A stretch of DNA of 64,000 nucleotides from Saturnia japonica (taxonomy: Eukaryota > Arthropoda > Insecta > Lepidoptera > Saturniidae): positions 8,556,001 through 8,620,000 of the forward strand of contig CM065310.1 in NCBI GenBank assembly GCA_033032175.1. The letters are read 5' to 3'. A program made the position numbers and the translations under genes. Positions 34,360-44,964 of the stretch are shown here, in pieces; positions within the stretch are counted from its first letter, which is position 1; each line of letters starts with the position of its first letter. The notes under the pieces are model-generated. The model was not told where the DNA came from, did no database searches, and saw only the letters and a list, made by a program, of their open reading frames with translations.

Positions 34360-34600
34360 TGCCCAGAATCTCACCTGCTGTTAAGGGACGATGTTGCCCA
34401 AAATGTTAACACACTGTCTAGTGTGGAAAGACTAGCTCTCAATTGGAGCTGCCGGAATACACATAGATGATTGGTGATAAATTTTCAACTTGAGGATGGT
34501 AGCTTGCCAGGCGGGTATTACCTACAATATGTCCTAGCATTCATGTTATGGTTTCATCACGGTGTTTTGGTAACGACGATGAACACGGTGTCTGTAAACG
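34360..34600 (-). repeat. tRNA-derived SINE (family S), degraded head
   Basis: ATCTCACCTGCTGTTAAGGG through GCTGCCGGAATACACATAGA, AACTTGAGGATGGTAGCTTG and TTATGGTTTCATCACGGTG. The head part after 34575 is rearranged. Confidence 0.75.
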
Positions 34601-36714
34601 CGTTTTCCGTAAACTTTTCATTTCATTTCATTCGGCGCAATTAATGCATTGTTTCTAATGGTAAATACATTATAAGCCATAAACAATGATGACTCTCCTC
34701 TACATGTGAGGATCTATCGACAGTCGCCGTCTTTACGCTTTCCACTTTTTTTTTAATGTTCTAAAGATGAAAGCTTGCGGTACTCCTCATGTAAAATAGC
34801 CACCATAGTCTGTAGTATAACAAATAACTACTGCTTCTTATATATCTTTGATGCTGTAAAAACATTTGCCAGTATAAATGTTTGAGTAACTAATTTCAAA
34901 AAATTAAATGTTGCTGTAGCAACATAGAATATGTATATTCTGAGGTTCGTGTTGGAACACCTTGTGTATCTTGTATGTGTGCAGTAGTATGTTACCTACC
35001 TAGCACATATTTCAAACTGGAACACAGAAGCGCGAGCACTAATGTTTTGCGGCTGAAATAGGTTTGACGGTGACGCTTCTGCCGTTGGAATATTATACAG
35101 GTATACGGTTAGGTACAGTATGTAGCAAAACAAACACCTGAAACCTACGTATATCTGCAATTCAACATAATATTAGAATCGTATGATATTTCTGATTTAT
35201 TTTGTATAATTCAGTTGCAAAACAGCGCTTAGTTAGGTAAAACAACATTTCTGTTACATTTTATCAATTAAACAGTTTAAAATTTATGTTCCCACAACGA
35301 GTCACGGAATATTTGTATGGCACAGGGAATCGATTTAACCTATCTGGAAAACAATTGCATAGATTTATGCTATAAAAGCAATGGTTTAAGTTTGTGAACT
35401 TTTGTTCGCGCCGAGATAGGGGTTTGGCTCTATCCTAGACTTTAGCAACCTGAACCAGCTCGTGCTGTTTTGTTACAAGAGAAAGAGATTACATTTTGTA
35501 TACAATTATGTACCAACCTTTTTGCTTTTATACTTATTATTCAATCAAAAATTCTTACTATTTTTTTATAAATACAAGTAATGAAAAAATGTCAACAGTT
35601 TTTCACTGAGGTTATTTAAATACAAAACTATAAATCTTGCAGTTTTGTCTGTATAGCGTTTGCTGACATTCTGATTACCTTAGCTAAAAGAGCGAATGAT
35701 AAAACGCAGAAATAGGAAAGTAGAGGGATCTTGTGTAGTGGGTTGTGGTCAGCACTTTCCCAGTACATATAGAAAAGGGTTCAACTTACATCAAAAAATT
35801 TAACACCGTTCTAAGATTGTTTCAACACTTATTATTCTCAACATCTAGTATCATTTCAGATCGTTAATGTTCCCACTACGAATTTAAACAAGTGCACTTG
35901 TATACTAGCGGTTTCCCCCGTGGTAAATTTATTCGATCAAATATCCTATCGTTGTTTTGACTTCCCGTATTTGCACTACAACTTTCCAGATAGTTAGACG
36001 TTCCAGCTAGACATCCATGGCTACAAGTCCGTTCCTTAGCAAGATTAGCACATTCAAACAAACAAGCAAAAAAAAACCTATTGAGTTTTAAAATTTTAGT
36101 ATAGATTTCATTTCAACAATAAAGAAAACCCAATATGATGTTTTATAATAACTAGTGATAACTAAGTACATATTAGTAACATATATATCACTTTAACCGT
36201 CTATATACGAGTTCGATATCCCAGCTACCGCTCGCTACCCCACCTGAAGTGTAGAACTGGAAATTGGAAACCGTAACTCAACAAGTATTAGGGGAAGGAA
36301 AAGTTCGTAGCACAGCCATCTGTAGGCCTTATCTACACCTATAAATATCGCACGGAACTCCGGAACGAGTACGAATTATGGTTCCAGAGGTACCTTAGGT
36401 CCTCACATTGTAATGGATAATTCATGCACCCTCCACCACTGCTTAGTTCCATAATTTTACAGCAATTTTTTTATAATTATTATCCAAAGTTCGTGACTTT
36501 CATTCATCGAATATATAGGTAGCAATAAACTGGAAGTTAGTCGTTACGTGATATACAATAATTATGATTCTTAGTATCTACATGTATAAAACATATTAAA
36601 AATTAAAATTATAAAAAGAAAAAATATTTTAGAATTTTATTGGCAATATATGAATACTACAATGAGACCACTTTGAGAACAAATTTTAAGAAACTTTAAT
36701 TATTCACAATGTTA
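34601..36714. other. Intergenic sequence
   Basis: No gene supported. The interval 36190–36430 is GC-richer and may be an old dispersed repeat. The 61-residue minus frame at 35876–36061 has no recognisable features. Confidence 0.4.
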
Positions 36715-36874
36715 TCTATATATTAATACGTGAAGCAAAAGCTTTTTACCCCTTTTAAACGTATTTCGTGCACGGGAGACCGTGACATTTGGCATGGTTA
36801 AAGTTTATATGGAGAAGGAGTGCACAAAGCTAAAACTTATCTGTAGTATCTGTTACTAATATATTAAATGAAAT

Positions 36875-36991
36875 TGTAATGTACGCAATGAAACACGGAC
36901 GGTCGCAGAATGAATGTGTATTATCGCAAGCGCATTGACAAAGGTGAACGTGGGGGTACATATGAAAAACTTAATCAATCTATACATTACA
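36875..36991 (-). repeat. 3' LTR of the Mag-like element
   Basis: 117 bp, TG…CA with 9-bp inverted ends (TGTAATGTA/TACATTACA), identical by eye to 41202–41318. Flanked on the left by GAAAT. Confidence 0.95.
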
Positions 36992-37004
36992 TTGTCCTCC
37001 TTCT
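36992..37004 (-). other. Polypurine tract
   Basis: Minus strand AGAAGGAGGACAA directly upstream of the 3' LTR, the expected plus-strand primer for reverse transcription. Confidence 0.75.
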
Positions 37005-37102
37005 AAATAAAGAGCATCTTAAAACTAACAGAATAACCAAAATAAATTATAAACGAATAAAACCTAATTTTATAGTTTAATCCACTATCTAAAAATCTAA
37101 AA

Positions 37103-38404
37103 TTATTTCTTATTTGACCTAGATCTTAAAATCATAGAATGACCAGGTTCCCGAATCTTTATTCGTGGCCTCAGAGTGATAGCTTTAGGCGAGCTCTGTT
37201 TTTGGGTAATCTCTGAATCTACGTTATCTGTTTGTTTAGGTACCACCTCTTTCTGGATTTCGTTATTTATATCGGATGAAACAACGTTATTGGAACAGGG
37301 AAACTCATTAACCGGAACCATCGGCTCATTGTTTTCATTAGAATTAGTTTCTGTATCCAATTGTTGTGTATTTACACATGATAATGAATGACGTGATTTT
37401 CTTTTACTTAATAATTGGTCGGTGTGGCGCTTAGATATGCGATCATCGTCTGTACCTTTAACAGTGTACGAGACAGGCCCTGTTCTATCGATAATTACAC
37501 CATCTTTCCATTTTATATCTTTATTGACATAATTTCGCATCAGTACCCCCTCCCCTGGTAAAAACTCACGCAACTTCCCACCACGGCGCGTCTTTTGCTC
37601 TATCTGCTTATCGTGGACTATTTCACTAGTAACCGGTCGTAACAAATCAAGCTTACCACGTAACCGCCGACCTAACATGGCCACTGCTGGCTCTTTTTGT
37701 GTTGTACAGTGCTCAACGTTTCTGTATGTAAATAGGAACCTAGAAATGGCTTTATTAAAATTTACATTTTCTATTGTTGCCTTTTTTAATACTTGTTTTA
37801 CAAGTTTAACTGCGTTTTCAGCAGCTCCATTACTAGATGGATGATAAGGAGCAACTAGTACGCGTCTGATACCATTCATCTTTAAATAATGTAAATATTC
37901 AGCCGAAGAAAACGGTGGTCCGTTGTCACTCACTATACTTCTCGGGAGACCAAAACGAGCAAAAATTTTGCGCAAACTATTAATAACTGCTGTTGCTGAA
38001 GTACTATTTACTTCTTCAACTTCTAACCACTTAGAATGAGCATCTATTAATATAAGAAAATACTTGTTACGATATGGCCCTAGAAAATCTATATTCAAAC
38101 GGACCCAAGGTTCCTTTGGCCAGTTCCACGAATGTAATGGCGCTGGCGGGGCTTGTTCGCGTTGAGAAGCGCAAGCCTGACATTCACGACATATTCGCTC
38201 TATGTCTGCGTCTAACCCCTCCCACCAGACATAATTTCGTGCAACTTGTTTCATTTTGACAATACCTATATGCCCACTATGAATCTCATCCAAAATAATA
38301 GAACGTAAGTTATTTGGTATTACAACGCGATAACCCCAAACTAAACAATTATTTTCTATGAAAAGATTATCTTTTTTTTGAAAAATAAACCCTGTCTCGT
38401 TCAC
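37103..38404 (-). CDS. Mag-like integrase, out of frame with upstream pol
   Basis: Open frame of 433 codons. The first codons up to about 38371 overlap the end of the upstream frame, and the listed start is GTG, so independent initiation is unlikely. It contains the HHCC finger (HSGH at 42–45, CREC at 72–75) and a DD35E catalytic core: D106 in NIDFLG, D160 in VSDNGPPF and E196 in NGAAENAVK. A basic tail follows. All catalytic residues are intact. Relative to pol the frame is moved by one base, and the eight-A run at 38372–38379 is the natural place for the slip. It is either a one-base mutation, a programmed shift, or a sequencing error in the homopolymer. Confidence 0.9.
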   Translation of the reverse strand: MNETGFIFQKKDNLFIENNCLVWGYRVVIPNNLRSIILDEIHSGHIGIVKMKQVARNYVWWEGLDADIERICRECQACASQREQAPPAPLHSWNWPKEPWVRLNIDFLGPYRNKYFLILIDAHSKWLEVEEVNSTSATAVINSLRKIFARFGLPRSIVSDNGPPFSSAEYLHYLKMNGIRRVLVAPYHPSSNGAAENAVKLVKQVLKKATIENVNFNKAISRFLFTYRNVEHCTTQKEPAVAMLGRRLRGKLDLLRPVTSEIVHDKQIEQKTRRGGKLREFLPGEGVLMRNYVNKDIKWKDGVIIDRTGPVSYTVKGTDDDRISKRHTDQLLSKRKSRHSLSCVNTQQLDTETNSNENNEPMVPVNEFPCSNNVVSSDINNEIQKEVVPKQTDNVDSEITQKQSSPKAITLRPRIKIREPGHSMILRSRSNKK

Positions 38405-41171
38405 TTTCTACACGTTCTGGCCAACCAAATTTAATATACCCTACTATTTTGTTTAGTTGTATATCTTTCTTTGTTTCCTTTTGTACTTCATAAAATGTAA
38501 CTGGTAAATCATTTTCTATAAAATGCAAATAGCTACCAATATAATTTTCAGAATTAATATTATATTTATCGCTTGACTGTAACGGTAATCGAGACAATGA
38601 ATCAGCAAAACAATTTCTTGTGGAAGGTACAAATTCTATGTCAAAATTATAAGCTGCCAATCGTATCGCATACCTTTGCAATCGACTCGCAGCTGTCTGC
38701 GGGATGCCTTTATTTTTGCCAAAAATAAAACTTAAAGCACGGTGATCACTACGTAATATGAAATGTCTACCATACAAATATTGGTGATGTTTGGTTACTC
38801 CAAATAAAATTGCCAGTGCTTCTTTATCAAATTGAGAGTAATTAAGTTCGGCCTCATTTAATGTGCGAGAAGCACAGCTAACGAGTCTCTCTGAACCGTC
38901 AGGAAATCTGTGAGTAAGCACTGCACCTAGCCCATACGCACTGCTGTCCACAGATAATATTAACGGTAATGTAGGGTCATAATGAGCCAACACCGGACTG
39001 CTACTCAACGTGTTTTTGATTTCATTAAAAGCTCTTTCACACTGATTATCCCAATTCCATTTAACGTCTTTTTTTAATAAATTATATAATGGATGTAAAA
39101 TACTACTAATATTCTTACAAAAATTAGCGTAAAAGTTAACTAAACCTAAAAAACTTCTTAACTGAGATATATCTTTAGGAGTGGGGGCGGTCACTATCGC
39201 CTCAATCTTTTTCTTATCAGTGTGAAGACCAAACTTATCTATGCAGTAACCTAAATAAGTGACACTATTTTTAAAAAAATCACATTTTGACCAATTTACA
39301 CGTAACCCTGCATCCCTCAATCTACATAGTACCGCTCGTAAGTTTTTAAAATGAGTGTTTCTGTCTACTCCAGTAACACAGATGTCATCTTGGAATGCCA
39401 CCGTACACGGCAAGCCACTAATGGTTTCCTCTATTAATTTTTGGAAGTTCTCTGGTATGCACTTTAAACCGAACGGTACGCGTTTGTAAATGAAAGTACC
39501 CAAATGTGTGGTAATCGCCGTCATCGGTTGTGAGTCTTCCGTAAGAAGTAATTGCTGATAAGCATTAGATAAATCAATTTTTGAGTATTGTTCTCCTCCC
39601 GCTAATTTAGCAAATATTTCCTCAATTCGAGGGACCGGATAATGAAAATCTTTTAAAAGTGGATTGATTGTGACCTTATAGTCACCACAAATACGTATGT
39701 TACCATTTTTTTTAACTATAGGAACAATAGGTGTTCCGTAATCTGAACGATCCACCTTATATATGACGTCATCTTGCTGCAAACGTTCAAGTTCGCGCTC
39801 AACCGGCTCGCGCAGTGCTAACGGGAGCGTCCGCGCTTTTACATAAATCGGAGTTAAATCTGTTAAATGTAATTTAATGCGAGATTTATAAGTTCCTAAC
39901 CCATCAGCAAATACTTCTGAAAATTCTCTACGTAATGCTTCTATCGAACATTTGTTTATGTCTGGCATTATATTATGACAATGTGTAACATTCAAATTCA
40001 AACAGCGTATCCACGTACGGCCTAACAACGGTGGGCCCCCGTTCTCTATAATAAACAATTTTAAATTTATATTTATTTGTCCGTACACAACATTAACCAT
40101 AATATAACCCAAAGGTCTAATCACATCGCCAGTATATGTTTTTAAACTAGGCGACTCCTTAATTATGTTTTTAAGTGAGAAAAATTCATCATAATACCTC
40201 TTAGATATAACAGAAATTTTACTACCAGTGTCAATTTCAAACTTGATAAAACAATTCTCAACCTTAACATCAAGTAAATAAGGACCATCAGTATTATTAC
40301 ATAGAAAATTGTAAAAACTTATATCACCGTCAGAATTCGATTCACTCAAAAAAAATTGACTTTTCACTCTCCTCGACGAATTTGGTCCCGAATCTACGTC
40401 GTACTTACGACACATGACCTTCAAATGTCCTTTTTCACCGCACCGATCACAAGAGTACATCTTGAACCTGCATCGCGCGGCCACGTGATTGTCCTTGCCG
40501 CAACGCGTACAGGGGGCCACACGACCGGCACGGCCGGCGCGGCCGGCGCGTCGCACGCTGTCACCCGGCCCCGGCACCGCCACGCTCACCCGATGTAGCC
40601 CGTCTACCTCACCGTCGCCCGCACCGCTCTCGGCGCAGCTACCGCTACCACCGCCCGCCGCAATCGCCGCGTGCCGCTCCGCCGCTTCAAGTGCTAAAGC
40701 AAGCTCCACTGCCCGCTTGTAATCTAAATTTTGTTCAGCAAACAGCCGGGATCTCATATCCTCAACACGAAGTCCAGAAACGAACTGATCTCTTAAATTT
40801 ACCTCTAGACCGTCACTAAAATTGCAAGTTTTAGCGAGATGTTTTAAATTTTGTAGGTATTCGCTTACAGTTTCTTCACGTCCTTGCTTCCTTTGCCGAA
40901 ATACATGTCGTTCTGCGATCTCCGACCGTCGCGGTTCCAGATGTTCCTTGATTATTCTCTCTAATTCTTCAAAAGATTTGTCTTCAGGATGATCAGGAGA
41001 ACACAAATCACACATCAGCTCATAGCACGCGACTCCTACATGCGTCACTAAAGTCGCCACATGCAACTCTTTCCCGATGTTATTCAACGCTATAAATTGC
41101 TTCACACGTCTACAATATGCGTCCCAATTATGTACGCCTATTAAAAAACTTTCAATTGACCCGAATGGCAT
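38367..41171 (-). CDS. Mag-like Gag–protease–RT–RNase H polyprotein
   Basis: The start is taken at the ATG 41171 (MPFGSIESFL…), because upstream codons lie in the LTR and primer site; this gives 934 residues. Order: Gag capsid-like region (1–170); a Gly/Ala/Arg-rich linker; two CCHC zinc knuckles (CTRCGKDNHVAARC 221–234, CDRCGEKGHLKVMC 241–254); aspartic protease with DTG at 314–316; reverse transcriptase with the FQDD active-site box at 593–596; RNase H with SVDSS (742), RSDHR (809) and ADSLSR (857). Gag and Pol share one frame without a separating stop. The frame closes at TAA just after an A8 run, before the integrase, so this copy cannot make integrase by simple translation. Confidence 0.93.
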   Translation of the reverse strand: MPFGSIESFLIGVHNWDAYCRRVKQFIALNNIGKELHVATLVTHVGVACYELMCDLCSPDHPEDKSFEELERIIKEHLEPRRSEIAERHVFRQRKQGREETVSEYLQNLKHLAKTCNFSDGLEVNLRDQFVSGLRVEDMRSRLFAEQNLDYKRAVELALALEAAERHAAIAAGGGSGSCAESGAGDGEVDGLHRVSVAVPGPGDSVRRAGRAGRAGRVAPCTRCGKDNHVAARCRFKMYSCDRCGEKGHLKVMCRKYDVDSGPNSSRRVKSQFFLSESNSDGDISFYNFLCNNTDGPYLLDVKVENCFIKFEIDTGSKISVISKRYYDEFFSLKNIIKESPSLKTYTGDVIRPLGYIMVNVVYGQININLKLFIIENGGPPLLGRTWIRCLNLNVTHCHNIMPDINKCSIEALRREFSEVFADGLGTYKSRIKLHLTDLTPIYVKARTLPLALREPVERELERLQQDDVIYKVDRSDYGTPIVPIVKKNGNIRICGDYKVTINPLLKDFHYPVPRIEEIFAKLAGGEQYSKIDLSNAYQQLLLTEDSQPMTAITTHLGTFIYKRVPFGLKCIPENFQKLIEETISGLPCTVAFQDDICVTGVDRNTHFKNLRAVLCRLRDAGLRVNWSKCDFFKNSVTYLGYCIDKFGLHTDKKKIEAIVTAPTPKDISQLRSFLGLVNFYANFCKNISSILHPLYNLLKKDVKWNWDNQCERAFNEIKNTLSSSPVLAHYDPTLPLILSVDSSAYGLGAVLTHRFPDGSERLVSCASRTLNEAELNYSQFDKEALAILFGVTKHHQYLYGRHFILRSDHRALSFIFGKNKGIPQTAASRLQRYAIRLAAYNFDIEFVPSTRNCFADSLSRLPLQSSDKYNINSENYIGSYLHFIENDLPVTFYEVQKETKKDIQLNKIVGYIKFGWPERVESERDRVYFSKKR

Positions 41172-41188
41172 TTTGAAAATTCCTTTAT

Positions 41189-41200
41189 CCGACTGCGCCA
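41189..41200 (-). other. Primer binding site
   Basis: Minus strand TGGCGCAGTCGG, one base downstream of the 5' LTR. It begins with TGG as needed to pair with a tRNA CCA end. From memory of Mag and 17.6-type elements the primer would be serine tRNA; this was not checked against a tRNA set. Confidence 0.75.
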
Positions 41201-41201
41201 A

Positions 41202-41318
41202 TGTAATGTACGCAATGAAACACGGACGGTCGCAGAATGAATGTGTATTATCGCAAGCGCATTGACAAAGGTGAACGTGGGGGTACATATGAAAAACTTA
41301 ATCAATCTATACATTACA
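41202..41318 (-). repeat. 5' LTR of the Mag-like element
   Basis: 117 bp, the same sequence as the 3' LTR, flanked on the right by GAAAT. Its length is exactly 39 codons and it happens to be open in the Gag frame, so the reading frame appears to start inside the LTR; the likely real start is the ATG at 41171. Confidence 0.95.
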
Positions 41319-41478
41319 GAAATAAATTAACCTGACCAGTTCCATTGAACTTAGACCTCCCAAAATATTGACATTGATATAATATTCATTGTTTAGGTGC
41401 ATACCGCAAATATCAAACAGCAAATAGTCTATCATTAAAAAATCGCTGGTCGAATTTCGATCATTGGGCGATCGCTAG

Positions 41479-42559
41479 TATTTATAAAAAAATGTTTTTT
41501 TTTCCTTGTTACATAAAAATGTACCAAAAAGGTATTTTTAACTTATACTATTTTTAATGTATTATTTTGATTTCGTGTTCCTTTGAACAATGGAATTAAA
41601 TTTCAATTTAATAAAAATCATTAGCTACCTGTAAGTTTTATAACGGGAAAATTATATACAAACTTTTAAATTGCTTTATGGTAAAAAAAATCTTTTCTAT
41701 AAAGATAACATTATGGTTTGTCTTTATCGTAAATAAAAATTATCGTAATTGTTTATCAATATTAAAAATATTAAATTTATTGTAAGAAAAATCTACTTTA
41801 ACAAGTACCTACAGGTAATACAATTTATTTGAAAAAATAACATAATCCATTTGTTTTCCCATCATTTCACAGGGGTCTTTAACAACGCCACCTACGCAGC
41901 TCCAATTTTTCTCTGTCACACTGCCTCTTGACTTCGAATCGACGAAGGGCTCTTTACGCATAAAAATGTTCCGCGGGGGCTCTGATTAATAAAGAAAATA
42001 AAAATTCGCAGAGCGTCTGCGAGAGTGTAATATGATTGACAAGTCACGTATTCGTTTGTGTGAGTGATAAGAAAATACTGATATGTTTTCATTTTTTAAA
42101 CACTTTAAAAACTTAAAATTTAAACAAAACATATTAGTAGGTAATGATTGTGTAATGGAAATATAAGAATGAAAATTAATGCCTAATTTGTTATTTCGTA
42201 CACTTAAACGTATAATACATGAATGAATTTAATGGCGTAGTGTCTAAATATAAGAAATGAGTAGGTAACATTTCAATCAAAATTTTGTAAGAACAATAAA
42301 TCGTCATAAATATGTATGTAGTAGGTAATAAAATTAAAAGAATACCTATATATTATTCTTCAAAGAAATTATTAACATTTATCATGATCTAACTTCCTCG
42401 CTGTTTATGTTTTAATACGTCATTAGTACCGCATATTGTTTGAATGATTTACACCTCATCTCGAAGTGCCATTTAGAATGATTTATCATAGTTTGCGTAT
42501 GGTGTACCTATGTGATAATTGAGCTATTCAACCCAAGCGCCTCAGCTAAACCCGTGTAA
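41479..42559. other. AT-rich intergenic sequence
   Basis: No supported feature; a GC-richer patch at about 41880–42000 has no reading frame. Confidence 0.5.
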
Positions 42560-42675
42560 CTATAATGTCCGTATTATTTGACAAGAGGCATCCGACACCT
42601 GGCGCGAAATGCAATCAAGCTTAATTATTACGCGTATTAATAACAAGGGTGCACTCGGAGTTGAGTACGAAACCT

Positions 42676-42689
42676 GTTGCCATGGCAAC
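42676..42689. promoter_or_regulatory. Perfect palindromic X-box (RFX-type site)
   Basis: GTTGCCATGGCAAC is a perfect 14-bp palindrome that equals the ideal RFX-factor site (GTTGCC then GGCAAC with two bases between). RFX factors switch on ciliary and sensory-neuron genes in animals. The site lies in a local GC-rich island (about 42655–42735) in an AT-rich region. The target gene is not visible. A 65-codon frame over it (42609–42806) is not convincing. Confidence 0.6.
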
Positions 42690-42806
42690 GCCCTTCAGTT
42701 TGAACACAGCCTGCGACCCGCGCCTTCGGGCTTAAAATACGTATTTAGTTATTTACGAACAAAGGTTATTGCTGTTTTATTTGTGACTGTAGTTTTAGTT
42801 ATATGA

Positions 42807-44807
42807 TAATAACAATAACATTAATAGACAAATAATTTATTTAAACACCATAATTATCAATAATTAATTAAGTGCTTGGTGACGCATCTCGTCATATACC
42901 TACGGAATAAGCTTACAAAATTAATACAAAAAAATATATTTCAAAGCAGTCATGAGGACTGCCGACAGAAGTGAAAACTTACAACTATAAAGGTTTTTCA
43001 TAAACTTCAAATGATATAATTATTAATAATATTAATAGAATTAACTATTGTTAATATTAATAATAGAATTAAAAAAATACAAATATAATTTGAAATAAGA
43101 AAATAAAAATAGACATTGTAAAATATAATTGTGTAACTTATGAAAATATTTTTTGATAATGGTTAACACGTCACGTGACCATGCCGATAATTTACTCCAC
43201 CAGCCCTTCCTACAGAAAGTCTTCACTTCAAAAATGTTTTCTCCTTATTCTATAATTATGAATTAATTTTCCACATGTAGTATTTTGACGGTCTATCGTC
43301 TGAAACGTTTCACGTTACGCTCCAGAAATGTTTTTGTATAACTACTGTATATGTAAGCAAAATAAAGAACTGCTGAGTTTAAATAACTCTCTCAAAAATA
43401 ATTCAAATAGATAACAATATACTTCTATGAGGTGTGCACAAAATAGAGTAATCGTATTAAAATGTCAATACATGTTTAATGTTTACTGAAAGATGATAAA
43501 CTTTAACCAAAACAAAATTAACTATCATCCATAGAGCATTTTAATTTTATGCTAGTATAAATAAAGACTTGCTACTCTTCACGTTTTCAATTTTTTTTTT
43601 AATTCGGAAAGTATTTAAAATTAAATTAGCAGTACTCAATATTTAGAGCTGTAAAATTTTCAAATTGAAAAAAATGACACGTCATAAAAATACTAATGAG
43701 TAACTTGCGTCTTCTTCTTAGTCATACACTTCTGGCAGAGTGTTCGTGGTCATGAGACGTCTGATAGATTGGTTGCGGCTTTTGCGAGACTTCTCCATCT
43801 CTCTCTATTCGTGGCACTGCGTGTGTATTCAGTTAGTATAACTTGCGTAGGTTAACTAAAACATGGTGTATGTAAGTGTTGCGTTTGTCTGTGCGATTCA
43901 TCAACTTAATCTGGATGAGCAAAATTATATCAAATTCTATTGTATAGTGACTCTCCTAATACTGACATGACACTGGCAGAATTCGTATTTATGAGATGTT
44001 ATTTTAAAAATATTAAAGAGTCCGAAGTTTTCTCTCATATATGACAGACGACGAAAAAAGGAAATTTCACAAACCATTAATTCGTCGGTGGTCCCAAGTC
44101 ACGAATCTGATGGACTTAACTTTGAAGAGTCAGTAAACGGGACGTTATTAAGTAGATAATATAATCCGCAAACATCAACAAAATAATGCTATGTCCATGT
44201 TCTTGATGCATCAGATAAAAATAAATCAAACAGTGCTTCGTTATATATTTGTTAAATAAAACTAAAGTGCATTCAGTAGAATAGGTATTTTTGAATGTCT
44301 TACATAGGTAAATATGTATATTTTCATTTCTGTCAAAAGATTTGAAGTCTAATCCGTCCAGTGTACACGAATTTTGAAAATCTTGTAATGAATTAATCAA
44401 GATTTACAAGCAATTCGTGGGTTTATTACACGGTAAAATATTTTAATTGTGCGGATACAGCCTTTCGTATTGGGCAATTAATCCTTTGTGTAAAGTCATT
44501 TGGTTGCGATAAAACCCCTCGTAAAGTTACTGAGAATTTTCCACCTGATATTTGTTACAATGTTACTTTGCTATCGCGTCTTTCCGAACCATTACTATAC
44601 ATGCTTTAAATTATTTATTTGTTAAAATGGAGAATATACCAGACTGTATGTCAGAGTTTAAATTAATTTTATTTTAATGCTTACAATTATTATACGTATT
44701 AAATAATATTGTAAATGAAAAACAAACCGACTTCATCAAAGATCAACAACAAACAAAACTGTTATACCTATACTTAAGTCTCTGTATTAAAATGATGATT
44801 TATCTAA
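42807..44807. other. AT-rich intergenic sequence downstream of robo
   Basis: No supported gene. 43700–43830 is GC-richer and looks like an old repeat, but I cannot assign it. Confidence 0.4.
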
Positions 44808-44964
44808 ACTAATATTATAAAGTTCAATCTAGATTGTTTCTTTACGCTAGGATTCTACGGAGCATAATATTAACCAAAAACATTAAGCAATCTGGTAAAG
44901 GGAAGTGACAAAATCGATAGGAAAGTAAAAATGTATTACGGGTGAAACCGTAGGGCACAACTAG
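44808..44964 (+). mobile_element. Short Helitron-like (Lep1-type) element
   Basis: It begins ACTAATATTATAAAG and ends ACGGGTGAAACCGTAGGGCA then CAACTAG followed by T. ACGG…CCGT forms a small stem just before the end. Size and end structure resemble the short lepidopteran Helitron-like elements I know as Lep1. Confidence 0.5.

Larger units (their letters stand above)
36875..41318 (-). mobile_element. Mag-clade Ty3/gypsy LTR retrotransposon, full length
   Basis: The element is 4444 bp with two 117-bp LTRs that read identically, TGTAATGTA…TACATTACA ends, and a 5-bp target duplication GAAAT at 36870–36874 and 41319–41323. On the minus strand the primer binding site TGGCGCAGTCGG starts one base after the 5' LTR, and a purine tract AGAAGGAGGACAA precedes the 3' LTR. 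Gag, protease, reverse transcriptase, RNase H and integrase follow in that order, with no envelope gene. Short LTRs, two zinc knuckles and a serine-tRNA-type primer site fit the Mag clade first described in silk moth. Identical LTRs mean a very recent insertion. Confidence 0.95.
36715..41478 (+). mobile_element. Small Helitron-like element, split by the LTR insertion
   Basis: The halves 36715–36874 and 41319–41478 together form a roughly 315-bp element. It starts TCTATATATTAATACG after an A and ends with a hairpin (GGTCGAATTTCGATC), 12 further bases, CTAG (41475–41478) and then T. A 5' TC, 3' hairpin plus CTRR and insertion between A and T are Helitron hallmarks. An uninterrupted relative lies inverted at 61594–61959. 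It has no coding capacity, so it is non-autonomous. Confidence 0.75.

Noticed and set aside
40356..40722. Plus-strand ORFs over the GC-rich Gag linker
   Set aside because: Shadows of the Gag frame on the opposite strand.
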